64,000 nt of DNA from Brachynemurus nebulosus (taxonomy: Eukaryota > Arthropoda > Insecta > Neuroptera > Myrmeleontidae). The stretch lies in contig JAPWDM010000001.1 in the NCBI GenBank assembly GCA_035578155.1, forward strand, positions 9,750,543 to 9,814,542. Direction: 5' to 3'. Below are positions 12,150 through 23,748 of this stretch, piece after piece. The number at the start of each line of letters is the position of its first letter. The first letter of the stretch is position 1. The notes below the pieces were generated by a model that did no database searches, was not told the DNA's origin, and saw only the letters and a program-made list of their open reading frames with translations. The translations under genes were made by a program, and so were the position numbers.

Positions 12150-12870
12150 GTTTAGTTTGGATCTTTATCAAATTGATAAGTTTTGATTTACGAAGTTCTA
12201 ACAGTCTTAACTATATTTCACCTAGTTATTGCATGGTACAAGCGCTGGGAAGTGTCCTTACAGATAAAGTATTTTAAGCAATTCCCTATAAATTGACTAT
12301 TTTTTAACGCTTTTTAGAGCAGGTTCCCACTAGTGATGTCGAATCGAGATGCAATTAGTCGCTTAATCGACTAAAGTTGTTTTTCCGGCAAAATTAGTCA
12401 TTAGTCGAAAATATCGAGCATAATAACGTTTGTAACTCTTTCAAAAACAATGTTTTAAATTTAATTATTGACTTTTATTATTATTATTTTTTTTAAAAAG
12501 AAAAAAAATTACATATTACAATGTATTATTCACATAAAAGTAAAAAATCTTAAAAAAAGATAATTTTTAGTTTTCATTTTTTCGAGTCATAAATAATGCA
12601 GAAAAATTATTAAATTAATTGTCTTGAGTCATTTAAAAAAATATTAGTCATTTTAGTCATTTAGTCGACAGTAAAATAGTCGATTAAAAAGTGGCTAAAA
12701 GTAAACAAAATTAGTCGACTAAACCGATTAATCGATTAATTATTCGACATCACTAGTTCCTACATACTGTAGGACACAGATAATAAATCCGGCAGAGGGC
12801 GGGCACATCCCAAACAAAAATGTAAGCAAAAATAATCGCCACTAATTGTAAGTAAAAAATACTAAAAACT
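12150..12870 (+). repeat. Dispersed repeat interrupted by a hAT MITE
   Basis: The left part (12150-12330, with AACAGTCTTAACTATA and CAAGCGCTGGGAAGT words) is homologous to 15960-16140. The right part (12756-12870, with AATGTAAGCAAAAAT-ATCGCCA) is homologous to 16385-16465. A 425-bp MITE separates the two halves here. Confidence 0.65.
12331..12755. mobile_element. hAT-type MITE
   Basis: Inverted ends TAGTGATGTCGAAT (12331-12344 and inverted at 12742-12755). The flanks are an 8-bp duplication GTTCCCAC (12323-12330) and GTTCCTAC (12756-12763), seven of eight identical. TTAGTCGACTAA-like words recur inside. The paralogous sites at ~16119 and ~16465 lack the insertion and read as empty sites. Confidence 0.8.
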
Positions 12871-14262
12871 AACTCAAATAATTCAAAACCATTTTTAATT
12901 AAGAATAATTTTTAAAATGTTGACTAGTCCAACTGTACAAGTATATTGATTGTACTATATTCGATTATAAATAATAACATGATTACATTTTAAAATCAAA
13001 TGTAGTGTTGTGTTGTGATTATAAAATCAAGGGATGAATGATGCGGAGAAAAAAGATTGGAATGTGGTTTTACAACAACGCCAACTAGTTAAGTGTGATC
13101 GGTTTTTATAGGGGTTGCGGAATCATTGAATATAGTTACATATATATATACATATAGTTACATACACATATAGTTACATATATACATACATAGGTATTGG
13201 TGCCAGTCAACTTACCGACTAAAGTGCCTAATAACATTTTTTTTTAATACATTAAATTACTATCGCTAGTGAATATTATTTCCGTTTAATAAACGGACAG
13301 GGAATCATTTTTAATTTGATAGAAAAAAAGCGGACAAAGCAGTTACAGAACCTTCACGTCCCGTTTTTATATTTTGGTACCTGTTGAGGGGACGGAGTTG
13401 GGATCAGTAACTGATAAAGAATTGGTAGGTGCATAAGCATTTTTAATAATAGCAAAAAAAGCACAATGAAAAGACGAAGTTTCAATTTTCGAGGTTATTT
13501 TTCAAGATAGATATGACATGTGACATATCGATAGAATAGGAAGAAAAAAGGTCATTTAGCTGTGCCAAAATTTACTTCATGTTCCATAAGAAAAACAAAA
13601 GTTCGGAGTCATACCTCGAAAACTTTTCTCTAGTCACAGAATGATTCTAAGAAAATATTTAAATTCTAGGTAAAAAATTGCAGTAAGAATGTGTAGAAAG
13701 AAATAACATAGTTCTTATTAGTAAGAAGTTATTGGAAGAAAAATAATTTTGAAAGAATAACTCCTAAATTGCACAGAATTTGGGAAGTTTAGAGATAGTG
13801 TTCGAGGCGTTTAGTGCTTCTGGATAATTTATCTAATTTAACCGAGTCTGGTCCGAGTCAATTTTACATAGGTGAATCCGACCCTGCTCACCATAAGCGT
13901 TCCTTTTTTACTTTCCTTTTGCAGAATCCTAAAAAGGCGCAAGAAATAAGTTTTTAAAAATGAATGTGCCGAAAATGCCTTCAAAAAACTGCGTAAATGA
14001 TACTCGAAATATTTTTTGAATGATTTGCTTAGGTCTTTTCTTGCGAAATTTAATATTTCCTTACGAAAACCAACCTTATTTGTTGACAATGCTAAATTTT
14101 GATTACCCAAACCACTTTCGGCTCCAGTTAGTTCGGATAATCCACGCACTACTGTAACTGAAAAATTATCACTTTCACGTGGTAACGCTTCCGTCACCTA
14201 TGAAAGCTGAACATGAATCTTTGCAATTACCCACTACCATCTCCATTACAATTTTATGTCTA
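12871..14262. other. Gene-free stretch with a small microsatellite
   Basis: An ATATAC/ATAGTTACATA-type microsatellite lies at about 13135-13197. A 119-codon minus-strand frame at 13838-14197 has a Lys/Phe-rich middle and no domain I recognise. It is longer than most chance frames in this DNA, but I see no splice or homology support. Confidence 0.35.
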
Positions 14263-14266
14263 TTAA

Positions 14267-15106
14267 GGGGGGAGTTCACGCCAGAAACGGCTAATAAACT
14301 AATTTTTTCGAATCTCGTTTTTTGTTTTTATTTTGTTCTGTGATTCTTTACAAACACGGTGATATATAAAACATGGCCAAAAAAATTTTTTTCAAATAGA
14401 AAAATATTTACTTGTGAGCCGCTGCACAGCCAAGTTGCTGCTCTTTTGCAGACAACGCTTTTTAGTTTTGGTGTGGACATGAGTTATAGTATGCACTGAG
14501 ATAATGTTCTTTTATTTGTAAGCCTTTGTAGACGTATTTTCTCAAAGTTGATTTGTTTTTTTCAACATCTGCTTTGTATGTCATCTGCTTATTTTTACCG
14601 TTTCCCGAAAGTTGTGTTTTTCCCGACAAGGAAAATCATATCTCATGTTCTAGAAAAGATAGAGACTTAATTTTTTTTTTAATTTTGTTCAAAAACATAT
14701 TGCGCATAAAGTGAAGTATGCTTTTTCCATTTAAACAATTGTAACTATTTTTAAACATTTTTTTTTTAATAAGAAATTCGGTTTTATAATTTTTAGAAGT
14801 TTGGGATTACAATTTTATAGTTAATTTTTAAAATTACCTGAAACCCATACTCAGCTTTATGCACAGGTCCTTTAGGAATAAAATAATGAAAAAATATTTA
14901 AAAAATAGTCATTACTTTTTGAGATATGGCGTTCCTTGTAAACGCTTAAAAACTTGCGAAAACGGCCCCCCTCCCCCCACAGGGAAGAGTAATGAATGTT
15001 TCAAAAACAAAATTTTCTATTTAAAACCCTCCCTAATTTGAAATAAAATTTCAACAAGCAAAATAATCATAAATAAAAAAGTTGCTGTTTTATTTGAACT
15101 CCCCCC
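14267..15106. mobile_element. TTAA-flanked non-autonomous transposon
   Basis: Inverted ends GGGGGGAGTTCA (14267-14278 and inverted at 15095-15106) are bordered by TTAA on both sides (14263-14266, 15107-15110). A TTAA duplication is typical of piggyBac and Kolobok elements. The 840-bp interior has no convincing transposase frame. Confidence 0.7.
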
Positions 15107-15110
15107 TTAA

Positions 15111-15959
15111 TAATATGAATTAAAATTTACTATTAAATGGGTTTGTTTTGTAACTGAGCAAAACAGCTGATAATCATTCTGAAATAAACAAATCATCATA
15201 TGATTACAGTCGGTACAACTTTTTTTATACAAAGCAACGTGGGTGGACATACCGACCGACTCCAAGAGCACACTAAAATTGTTATTATTAAACAGAGACA
15301 AGTGTAGTGCCGGGAGACACAAGAACCAGTAATAGATTCATCCCTTTATTCCTTTTAGCTCTAAATTCTTTTACATTATCTCTGTCTGGAAAGATCGTAG
15401 ACAGTAATACCTCTTCCTCTCACATTTTAATTTTTCAATGAGAGACACAACTCAACTCACATACATACTTGTTATGTTATGTCCAAGGGTGGTCGTACTA
15501 AGACACGCCTTACATAGTTTTATTTCATTGTGGCAATTCCCACGGTTTCAGAGAACATGTGAGACAAGGATAAAATAACTTGTAGAATGTGGTATATTAT
15601 ATATGTTTATACCACTATATTATTTTATGTACGGCCACGATGTCTGACTGTAAATAAAGTCAATGTCAAACAAATAACTTTTTATTTCCAACACCAAATA
15701 TAAGGTCATAAATATTTACCATCAGCCTTATAATTGTTGGGTCCATTTTATAAATTAAAATTACATAATATTACACACATATATATACCTATTAATCCAT
15801 ATTACTCGCACAAATTAACACCTTGTAATACTAACTCACACACCACGTCGTAGGACGTCAACAATTCCATATAAAGTGTATTAGAAGTCAAAATAGTGTA
15901 CCAGTTGGGCGTTTTGTCATTATAGGTTATGACCGTCAAAATGTTAATATTGCTTGTAA
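15111..15959. other. Gene-free stretch, possible solo LTR
   Basis: The segment from about 15470 to 15690 begins TGTTATGTCC, has an AATAAA at about 15653 and ends TTCCAACA. This would fit a solo LTR, but no second copy or clear target duplication is visible. Confidence 0.25.
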
Positions 15960-16796
15960 CCATTGGATTGGTTTTGATTTATGAAGTCTGAACAGTCTTA
16001 ACTATACTTCAACAAGTTATTGAATGGTACAGGCGCTGGGAAGTAATTCCTTACAGGTAAAAATTTTAAGCATTTCTCCCCCATACAAATCGACTATCAT
16101 TTGACAATTTTCACAATAGATTCCCATATCCTATAAGTGTGAGGACAGACCGTGGCGGGCGCCCGGAACGGTAATTAAGAAATTATATTGCATACTTGAC
16201 ATAAGAGCTGAAACGTGACAAACTGACCAAAACACGTCTTTGTCGAAATTTAAATCCACTTGACTTTAATTGTGTTCAGAAACTATTACGTACTTGAATG
16301 TTTGGTTATAAGTCAAGTAGTACAACATAATTATATGACATCCACTTAGCCCGCAAGATGACCGTCTTTGTCTGACCGGTCTTAAAGACATAGGTAATTA
16401 AATCGGTAGAGAGCAAATGGTGCTAAATAAAAATGTAAGCAAAAAAAATCGCCATTAGGTGAAAAATTTTACAGTAGATTCCTGCATCCTATAAAACAGG
16501 GCTTCTTAAACTATGGGTCGCGACCCCATTTGGGGTCGCTTAGCGAAATCTTGGAGTCATAGCGAAACATTTTTTGTATGTATATATATTGTTACCTAAT
16601 CAATAAATCCGTACAAAATACTTATAAATCTCTATTTGGGGTCACGAATAAAAAAAAGTTTAAGCCCTGCTATAAGACTGCTCTAGGTAATTAAATCGGC
16701 AGAGAGTAAACTATGCTAAATACTAAAAACTTAAAATATTTAATTCAAACTTTTTTTTAAATTAAGGACATTTTTACTTGGTCCTATACATTGTAT
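15960..16796 (+). repeat. Dispersed repeat (uninterrupted copies) with hAT MITE
   Basis: Homologous to 12150-12330 (at 15960-16140) and to 12780-12930 (at 16385-16465 and again at 16688-16790). The AATCGGCAGAGAG and TTCC-CATCCTATAA words occur more than once, so the unit is partly tandemly repeated. Confidence 0.55.
16497..16669. mobile_element. hAT-type MITE (173 bp)
   Basis: Ends CAGGGCTTCTTAAAC and (inverted) CAGGGCTTAAAC. Flanked by CTATAAAA (16489-16496) and CTATAAGA (16670-16677), a 7/8 duplication. It contains a GGGTCGCGACCCC palindrome. A longer relative with the same end and GGAGTCGCGAC words sits at 22965-23724 beside GUF1. Confidence 0.8.
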
Positions 16797-16797
16797 G

Positions 16798-17000
16798 CAG
16801 GGCTGGCAAGAGGGTGAGACAGGTGAGACAATTGTCCGGAGCTCCGGGTCTAAATAGGGGACCCACAGCCTCGATTAGGGGCCCAGAAAAAGTAAGAAGA
16901 CGTTTTTTTTTGCTCGTCAGTTGTATTTTTGGGAGAAAAAGTTTGAAAATTTTTTGTTGTGCCCGAGGGCCTATCAATTTTCCTCAAAGACCAAGTTATG
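16798..17000. repeat. GC-richer hAT-like repeat remnant
   Basis: Starts CAGGGCTGGCAAG and continues with CCGGAGCTCCGG and GGGGCCCAG words typical of decayed CAGGG-ended hAT repeats. The overlapping open frames on both strands are repeat read-through. Confidence 0.4.
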
Positions 17001-18804
17001 TGATAGTGAAAAAATTCGATGTCAAGTTCTTATCGGAAATATACGTTTTGAGGTCCCCTGAATCAAAATTAATCAATTACAAAAAATTTCCATCTGTTTG
17101 GCTGTTAGAAGTAGAAGAGCTATTTTAATCTCTAATTATGAAACCACCTAACGGATTTTCATGAAATTTAGTATAGAGATGACAGATGAAGTTCACCAAG
17201 ATATATAACCTCAATACACCTAAAAGTTGTTATAGATGAAGCCTAGTCGCCGAAACAAACATTACAAATATTATCTTAAATATATCTAATAAAAATAAGT
17301 ATGTGGACGACCGAATTCTCGCTCGATAATATTCCATTTAAGTGATTCCAAAATGACGAATTTTTTTTAAAAAAACCATGGCTAGTTCGATACAATCTTT
17401 CTTTCTAGTGGTCCAATATACCCAGTTTTTGTTGAAATGAAAAAAAACGACTTCAAAAACCGATAATTTCCTTCCAATTTTATAATTCTATCATTGTATA
17501 TACTGTTTTAAAGTCACTGAAATATTTTATAAAATTGATGACGTCATGAAATTTAAAAATTGCTTTTTTCTTCAAATACTCTTTACGGACGTGATTTTAA
17601 TGAAGGTAATTGGTTGAATTACAGTGATTTTGTTATAAACATTTCATTTTTGCTATTAAAATTCTGAAATCCTTTTTAGAAATACGACTTCACCATTAGA
17701 GAACCGATAGAAATCTTTTTTCTATATTTCTAATTTTGATAAAAATAGAAAGAATGATTTCGAAAACCTATATAATTCGCTTCTAATTTCATCATTCTTG
17801 CATTTTTTATCTACGGTTTTTAAGGCATTAAAAAATTTGCTTCACAACTTCGAATTTATCTCAATTCGGAGGTGGAAAGTCATAATCTTTTCTATCTCTT
17901 GAGTTCGCCCCCCTATAATAACGCACGATTCTCTCAGCAGTCAATAATATTGCACAATAAACTACTACCTCTATTAAACGGATTAAATCATTAATTAATT
18001 CCTAATTTACAAGCCTAGATCTTGTCAAATCAATAAAATAAAGTAAAAAGCAATGAAACAGCTCGTTTGATTGTCGATGTAATAAAAATGTGAAAACTTG
18101 TGTTTATTAAAATTCAGTTTTTTTGTGCAGAGAAGTAGGTACAGTATAAATTCAAAGAAAAGACATTTACATTGACAATGGCAAATGATTATTATTGTTT
18201 TTCATACTTTTTTCATACTAACGCACATATTTAAAATTCTCATTTACAAAGTACGTTTAAACAAGTTTTTGTATATCTCAATAATAGAATGTACATCTTT
18301 TGTGACATCAACTTAATCAATTTAATCGATTGTCTATAAGAACAGTAAATAGGTATATAAAGCAATGTGCTATACTAAAAAAAACAAACAAAAACATGTG
18401 TATCTTATAGTTTTAGGTATACGAAATAATTCCCGGATTTTTTCGTAAATCTTGACATCTTTTTTGATGGGTATATTGGGTATATTCGTGAAAGTAAACA
18501 CTAATAAGCAGCTTACTAACTTACAGGGCTTACAGTTAGTCTAACGATGGCATCTGTTGGTAACGTTTTAAAGTAACACTTTATTGACAATGTAGTTTGA
18601 TTTGATAACATAATAGTTTAATTAATTTTGCAAATAGTTTAATAATAATTAATTATAACTACTTACAAATTCTAATCTCTTTCGTTATTTTATCATCACT
18701 ATCATCAGATGCAGTCAGTGTTGGATTTATACACTATAGGCACGCGGGTACTGGTCGCGGGCGGTAAAATTTGGAACTGAAAACCGCGGTTTTTTTTTTC
18801 GCTT
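17001..18804. other. AT-rich DNA, no gene seen
   Basis: No supported gene. 17143-17240 (CCACCTAACGGATTTTCATGAAATTTAG area) looks like a fragment of an insect-type dispersed repeat. From about 18730 a GC-richer repeat begins that is interrupted by the 18813 element and resumes at ~20482. Confidence 0.35.
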
Positions 18805-18812
18805 GTCATTTA

Positions 18813-20455
18813 CAATGTTGCCAGCTCGAGGGATTTATCCCGACGGGTTTTTTTGAGGTTTCGTGGGATGAAGGGATAAATGGTCTAATTTGTGGGATTT
18901 TTTTATATAATATGGCCTAGTCTAACTTATCCTTAACAAAGAATAAATATACTTTTTTGTTACCATAAACCAGGGATCGGCAACCTTTTTTGGATGGCGG
19001 GCCATTTTTAAAAAAATAATTTTTAACGGGCCGCACAGTCAAATATTTTGCAATGTAGTATGTAGCTTAAGGTTTTTTTAAACGGATTTTCGAATCGAAA
19101 ATTCAGCTATTAGAGTCACTGTTTTGATGCTACTTGAGCCCAGAAGAAATAATTTATTTTGAAGTCTCTAAAAGCCAAAAATGACATGCACTAAAATTTA
19201 TTTAACTCTCGAACGAAAAATCCTGTTTTTACGAAATTTGGTAAAAATATTGGAAGTCCAAAAAGTCAGACACGTTCGATGCCCGGAATGGATTTTTAGG
19301 CACTTATTATTAAAAAAATTTTGTGGAAAAAGTAAGTTATTTGCCCAAATTTCCTCAAGCTTTTACTATATTATCTTACACCGTTGGAAAGAGGAGAAAA
19401 TAATCACATAAAAAGGATTTTTTAACAATAATTCTATGTCAAGTAGTTTCCAAGAAAAACTAATTTTTGTAAACGGAAATTCGCTATATTATGCAGGATA
19501 CTGCGACAGGGGTATTTTCTTTTTTTTAACACAAATTAATATAAATATTATTAACAATCAACATGAGGAAACATTTTTAGTAACAGTTTTATTTACATGT
19601 TATAAAACATCGGAGAACAAAAAAAGTATAAAGTATGCTCAACTCTACATAGGCAGAGCAAATTTTTGAAAAGTTATATTGCTTGGCGGGCCGCATGAAA
19701 GCTTGCAACGGGCCCATGCGGCCCGCGGGCCGCAGGTTGCCGACCAACCATTAACAATTATTTACAGTTTTATTTTGAAAAATCCATTTTAAGATGCAAA
19801 GGCGGTACAAAGGGTGTGGTAGTCTTTTGGGATCTTGTACTACTTAAAAAGAAAAAACTGAATTAAGTGTTTTGGAAGAAATTTTTGCGGCAATTTCCCA
19901 AACTTTGTGCCAACGAAATTCCATAAAGTTTTCTCTTTTTGTTGATGGATTTGCAAGTAAAACAAGTAAAAAAATAGATAAAAATTTTCGGACACGTTTA
20001 ATTTTCGTTAAGAAATATTAAAATTTAATATATTAAGCATTGCCTTTAGTAAGTAAATAACCCATTTTCCTTTCATTTTTTTTAATTTGGGAAAAGGGAA
20101 ATTCTAGAAAGAAAAACAAACAATTTAATTTAATTATCATATTTATTTATTACTAAATAATATAATTTCTAAAAGGAATAGTAAAACGTGCCGTCACATA
20201 AAGCGCTTTCCTATAAATAAAAAATTAAGTTTTTAATATTTTTTAATGAAAATTAAATATGTGCATAAAATTTTATCGTCATTTTTATTTGTTTTAATAC
20301 TAAATCCATCAAAATAAATAAATAAATAAATAAATAAAAAGTATTTTGGGAATTAGCCATTTTTGCATTTTGGAAGATATGGGATTTTTGTAGAAAAAAT
20401 TCGATTTTTTAAGCAGCTCTGTGGGATTTTTAACCAGTTACAGTTGGCAACACTG
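18813..20455. mobile_element. hAT-type element containing a second hAT element
   Basis: Ends CAATGTTGCCAGC and (inverted) CAGTGTTGCCAAC, with a perfect 8-bp target duplication GTCATTTA (18805-18812, 20456-20463). No transposase gene is recognisable. The 18971-19747 element lies inside, and the flanking repeat continues on both sides. Confidence 0.8.
18971..19747. mobile_element. Nested hAT-type MITE
   Basis: Left end CAGGGATCGGCAACC, right end GGTTGCCGACC with the last few bases worn. Flanked by CCATAAAC (18963-18970) and CCATTAAC (19748-19755), 7/8 identical. GGCGGGCC/GGCCCGC blocks lie just inside both ends. Interior frames at 19181 and 19436 have no recognisable domain. Confidence 0.75.
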
Positions 20456-20463
20456 GTCATTTA

Positions 20464-21529
20464 TTTTTTGATACAAAAATAGGAACTGAGAGCTGTTTTT
20501 CTTGTTTTTTTTTTTTTTGCTTGTTATTTATTTTTGCACGTCACTTATTTTTTTATAGGAAAAGGGAAAAAAATGAGAAAATTATTAAAATATTTTTTTA
20601 ATTTTTGTTTTACGGGAAAGCAGAGGCGGAATTTTTTTACAGTGTCTCGGGCGGCACCTATTTTAAATCCGGCTCTGGATACAGTGGTTGAATTGTAAAT
20701 GAAATCTTGGTGGCAAAATTTGGCGATCGCGTTCCACATTATACACATTACTGACAGAATCAAAGAAAAGCAATCAACACAAATTTTGATGAAAATTGAT
20801 AATAAAAGACAGCAATTTATTATGGTAATTCATCTTAACTATCATTATTTAATTTAAAAAAAAAATTAATTAAAAAAGTAATTTTTTAACTAAAATCTAC
20901 GTGAACAGAAACGAGCTGTGACGTTTACATTCTATTATATTTCAAAACTATCGCCACTAGGGTCGCCACTTTAAATTCCGGTTAGCAGACATATCTAACT
21001 GTGGAAATTAATCTAAATTAATGATTCTTCTAACGATTTTCGGCATTAATTTCGGTGTGTTTTAAAACAATTTTCCAAAATTAGTCAAATTCCCCATTGT
21101 AGGTAATACGATGATAATCAAGAAGAATTATGACGAAATGCCCAGTTGGTACACTATTTTGACAGCTAATACACTTTATGTGGAATTGTTGATGTCGTAC
21201 GACATGGTGTATGTCCACTTGACGTCTTATGACATCAAGGTGTTAATATATACAGGTTATTGGGTACAGATGTACAGTCATGAAAGTAAGGATCTAACGA
21301 ACCAGCTTGCAGTACTACAACACTGGCATCCGTTGGTGACATTTTAAAATTTTATTGAAAATAGGTAGTTGATTAAAAAACAGTTTTGTAAAGTTAAAAA
21401 AAGGAGTATTACGAGTGCCATTTTAAAAGTTTCATAAATTATTCGAATTTAAAAGTTTCGAATCACTGAATATTTCCCGCTTATATCACATCAAGGAGTC
21501 ACTATCAGCCCCGACATTGCTGTATACAC
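20464..21529. other. Gene-free stretch, repeat continuation
   Basis: 20482-20690 continues the GC-richer repeat interrupted by the 18813 element (GGAACTGA and TTTTTGCTTGTTATTTA match 18773-18812; CGGGCGGCACC follows). The rest is AT-rich with no gene seen. Confidence 0.4.
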
Positions 21530-21532
21530 TTA

Positions 21533-22337
21533 GGCTAAGGTCACATTGGAAGCGGGTACGTACGACTTAATTTGTCTGATGTAGTCGTGAGACTATTGTC
21601 GTCAGATAAAGTGGTCACACTGTCAGCGTATACTTACGTAAATTTATTTTAAAAATGAATCTGTTAAGAGATTATTTGTTTCTCGATAATAATATATAAT
21701 TAATTATTATTTGATGAAAAATACGAATCGAAATTTTTGGGTTTATAAATTATACAATAGAAGGTCTACTGGTGGTGAATTTAGGAAATTATTTCCACAT
21801 TTGAAAACAGATAAAAATAAGTTTTTTCAATATTTTCGTATGAATGAAGGAAGATTTAATGCTTTTGTAACCTCTACCCAAAGTTTTCTATGAATTTCTC
21901 TGTTATAGTACTCTTTTTTTGTTCCCTTTAAAAAACGAGAATTACATATTAATTTTTCTATATCCATTTAAATGTATCCTTAATTTATCAAATAATAAGT
22001 TTTATAAAATAGTAGTTTGGTACTACAAAAATTGTAACAAATGAAAATATCCGTTAAAATTCAAATAATATTCATAAATTGTATTACTTTTACTTAAATT
22101 GTCTATCTTCTTTATCTTCTACACGTACGACACTATCTTCTTTATCTACAAGTACGAAAAAAACAAACTTTTTGTTTCAATTTTTAACACCGACGACTAC
22201 GCAAGTACGCGCAAGAATAACTCGTATCTAGTGTGACCACCTTCGTTCATTTGCATTATTTGTTTCAATCCGACGTGTATGTACAAGTACGCACAAGTGA
22301 TTTGTCGTACGTACCCGCTTCCAATGTGACCCTAGCC
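21533..22337 (+). mobile_element. Harbinger (PIF) deletion derivative
   Basis: Long inverted ends (GGCTAAGGTCACATTGGAAG on the left, GGCTAGGGTCACATTGGAAG on the right read in reverse, continuing through GCGGGTACGTACGAC) are flanked by TTA on both sides (21530-21532, 22338-22340). That 3-bp duplication is the Harbinger hallmark. It keeps only the start of a transposase gene. Confidence 0.85.
21711..21893 (+). pseudogene. N-terminal remnant of Harbinger transposase
   Basis: A 60-codon frame with the pattern FWVYKLYNRR..GEF..LFPHLK.D..KFFQYFRMNEGRF, which matches the N-terminal helical region of PIF/Harbinger nucleases before the DDE core. It stops after about 60 residues and the catalytic domain is missing, so it cannot encode an active nuclease. 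A separate catalytic-domain fragment of this superfamily is at 60659-61283. Confidence 0.7.
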
Positions 22338-22340
22338 TTA

Positions 22341-22956
22341 TACTCGATCTGCATCAGATTTTAATTGTTTCATCGTATATTTATACAAAAGTTATACAGA
22401 ATTCAGTTTAGAAAACAGTATACTGTGTTGGATTGTTAAGATTTTATCGCATTTAAAAAGAAAAGGGTGTTTAAAAAAAAGACCAAATTATAAATTTTTA
22501 CTTATAATTCTTTAATGTTACACTTTACATTATTTTTAAACAATCTAGAGTATTCATGTTACATTAGATACGATCGACGGACATTAAATAGCAATAGTTT
22601 CGACAAAGAGGAAGAAACATACCTGCACAGATTACAGACACATAACTAGCTATCTCATACGGCCCGGCATGGTCAAAAGATGACGTAAAATCCTCACCTA
22701 TATGTCATGTATGTACATTGAGTTTGTGCGTGTATATACATATATCGTTTGTGTATGTATGTCTAACAATATAGGTTTATTAGTCACTTTACCTATTTTT
22801 TTTAACAGACTGACATTTTATAGTCCTGCGCCTAGCGTATGTAAAATATGGAATATCACATTAAAAAAAAAATTAAGAAATATTTTCATGTCTATATAAC
22901 TGTAAAAAAAATTAATTTCGAAGTAACATGAGTACCCTATTTTTAAGAACATATAC
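22341..22956. other. AT-rich DNA, no gene seen
   Basis: Short TG/TATG-rich tracts at 22715-22765. No supported gene. Confidence 0.4.
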
Positions 22957-22964
22957 GTATAAAC

Positions 22965-23724
<760 letters not shown>

Positions 23725-23748
23725 ATATAAACAAATAAAAAATAATTT

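Noticed and set aside
13838..14197. 119-codon minus-strand frame
   Set aside because: No recognised domain, splice signals or context support it. Kept only as a remark in the gene-free entry.
15470..15690. Solo LTR
   Set aside because: TG..CA ends and an AATAAA are suggestive, but no matching copy or target duplication is visible, so it is left as a low-confidence remark.
16778..17128. 116-codon plus-strand frame (and its minus-strand shadow)
   Set aside because: Reads through a GC-richer hAT-like repeat head and AT-rich flank; no domain.
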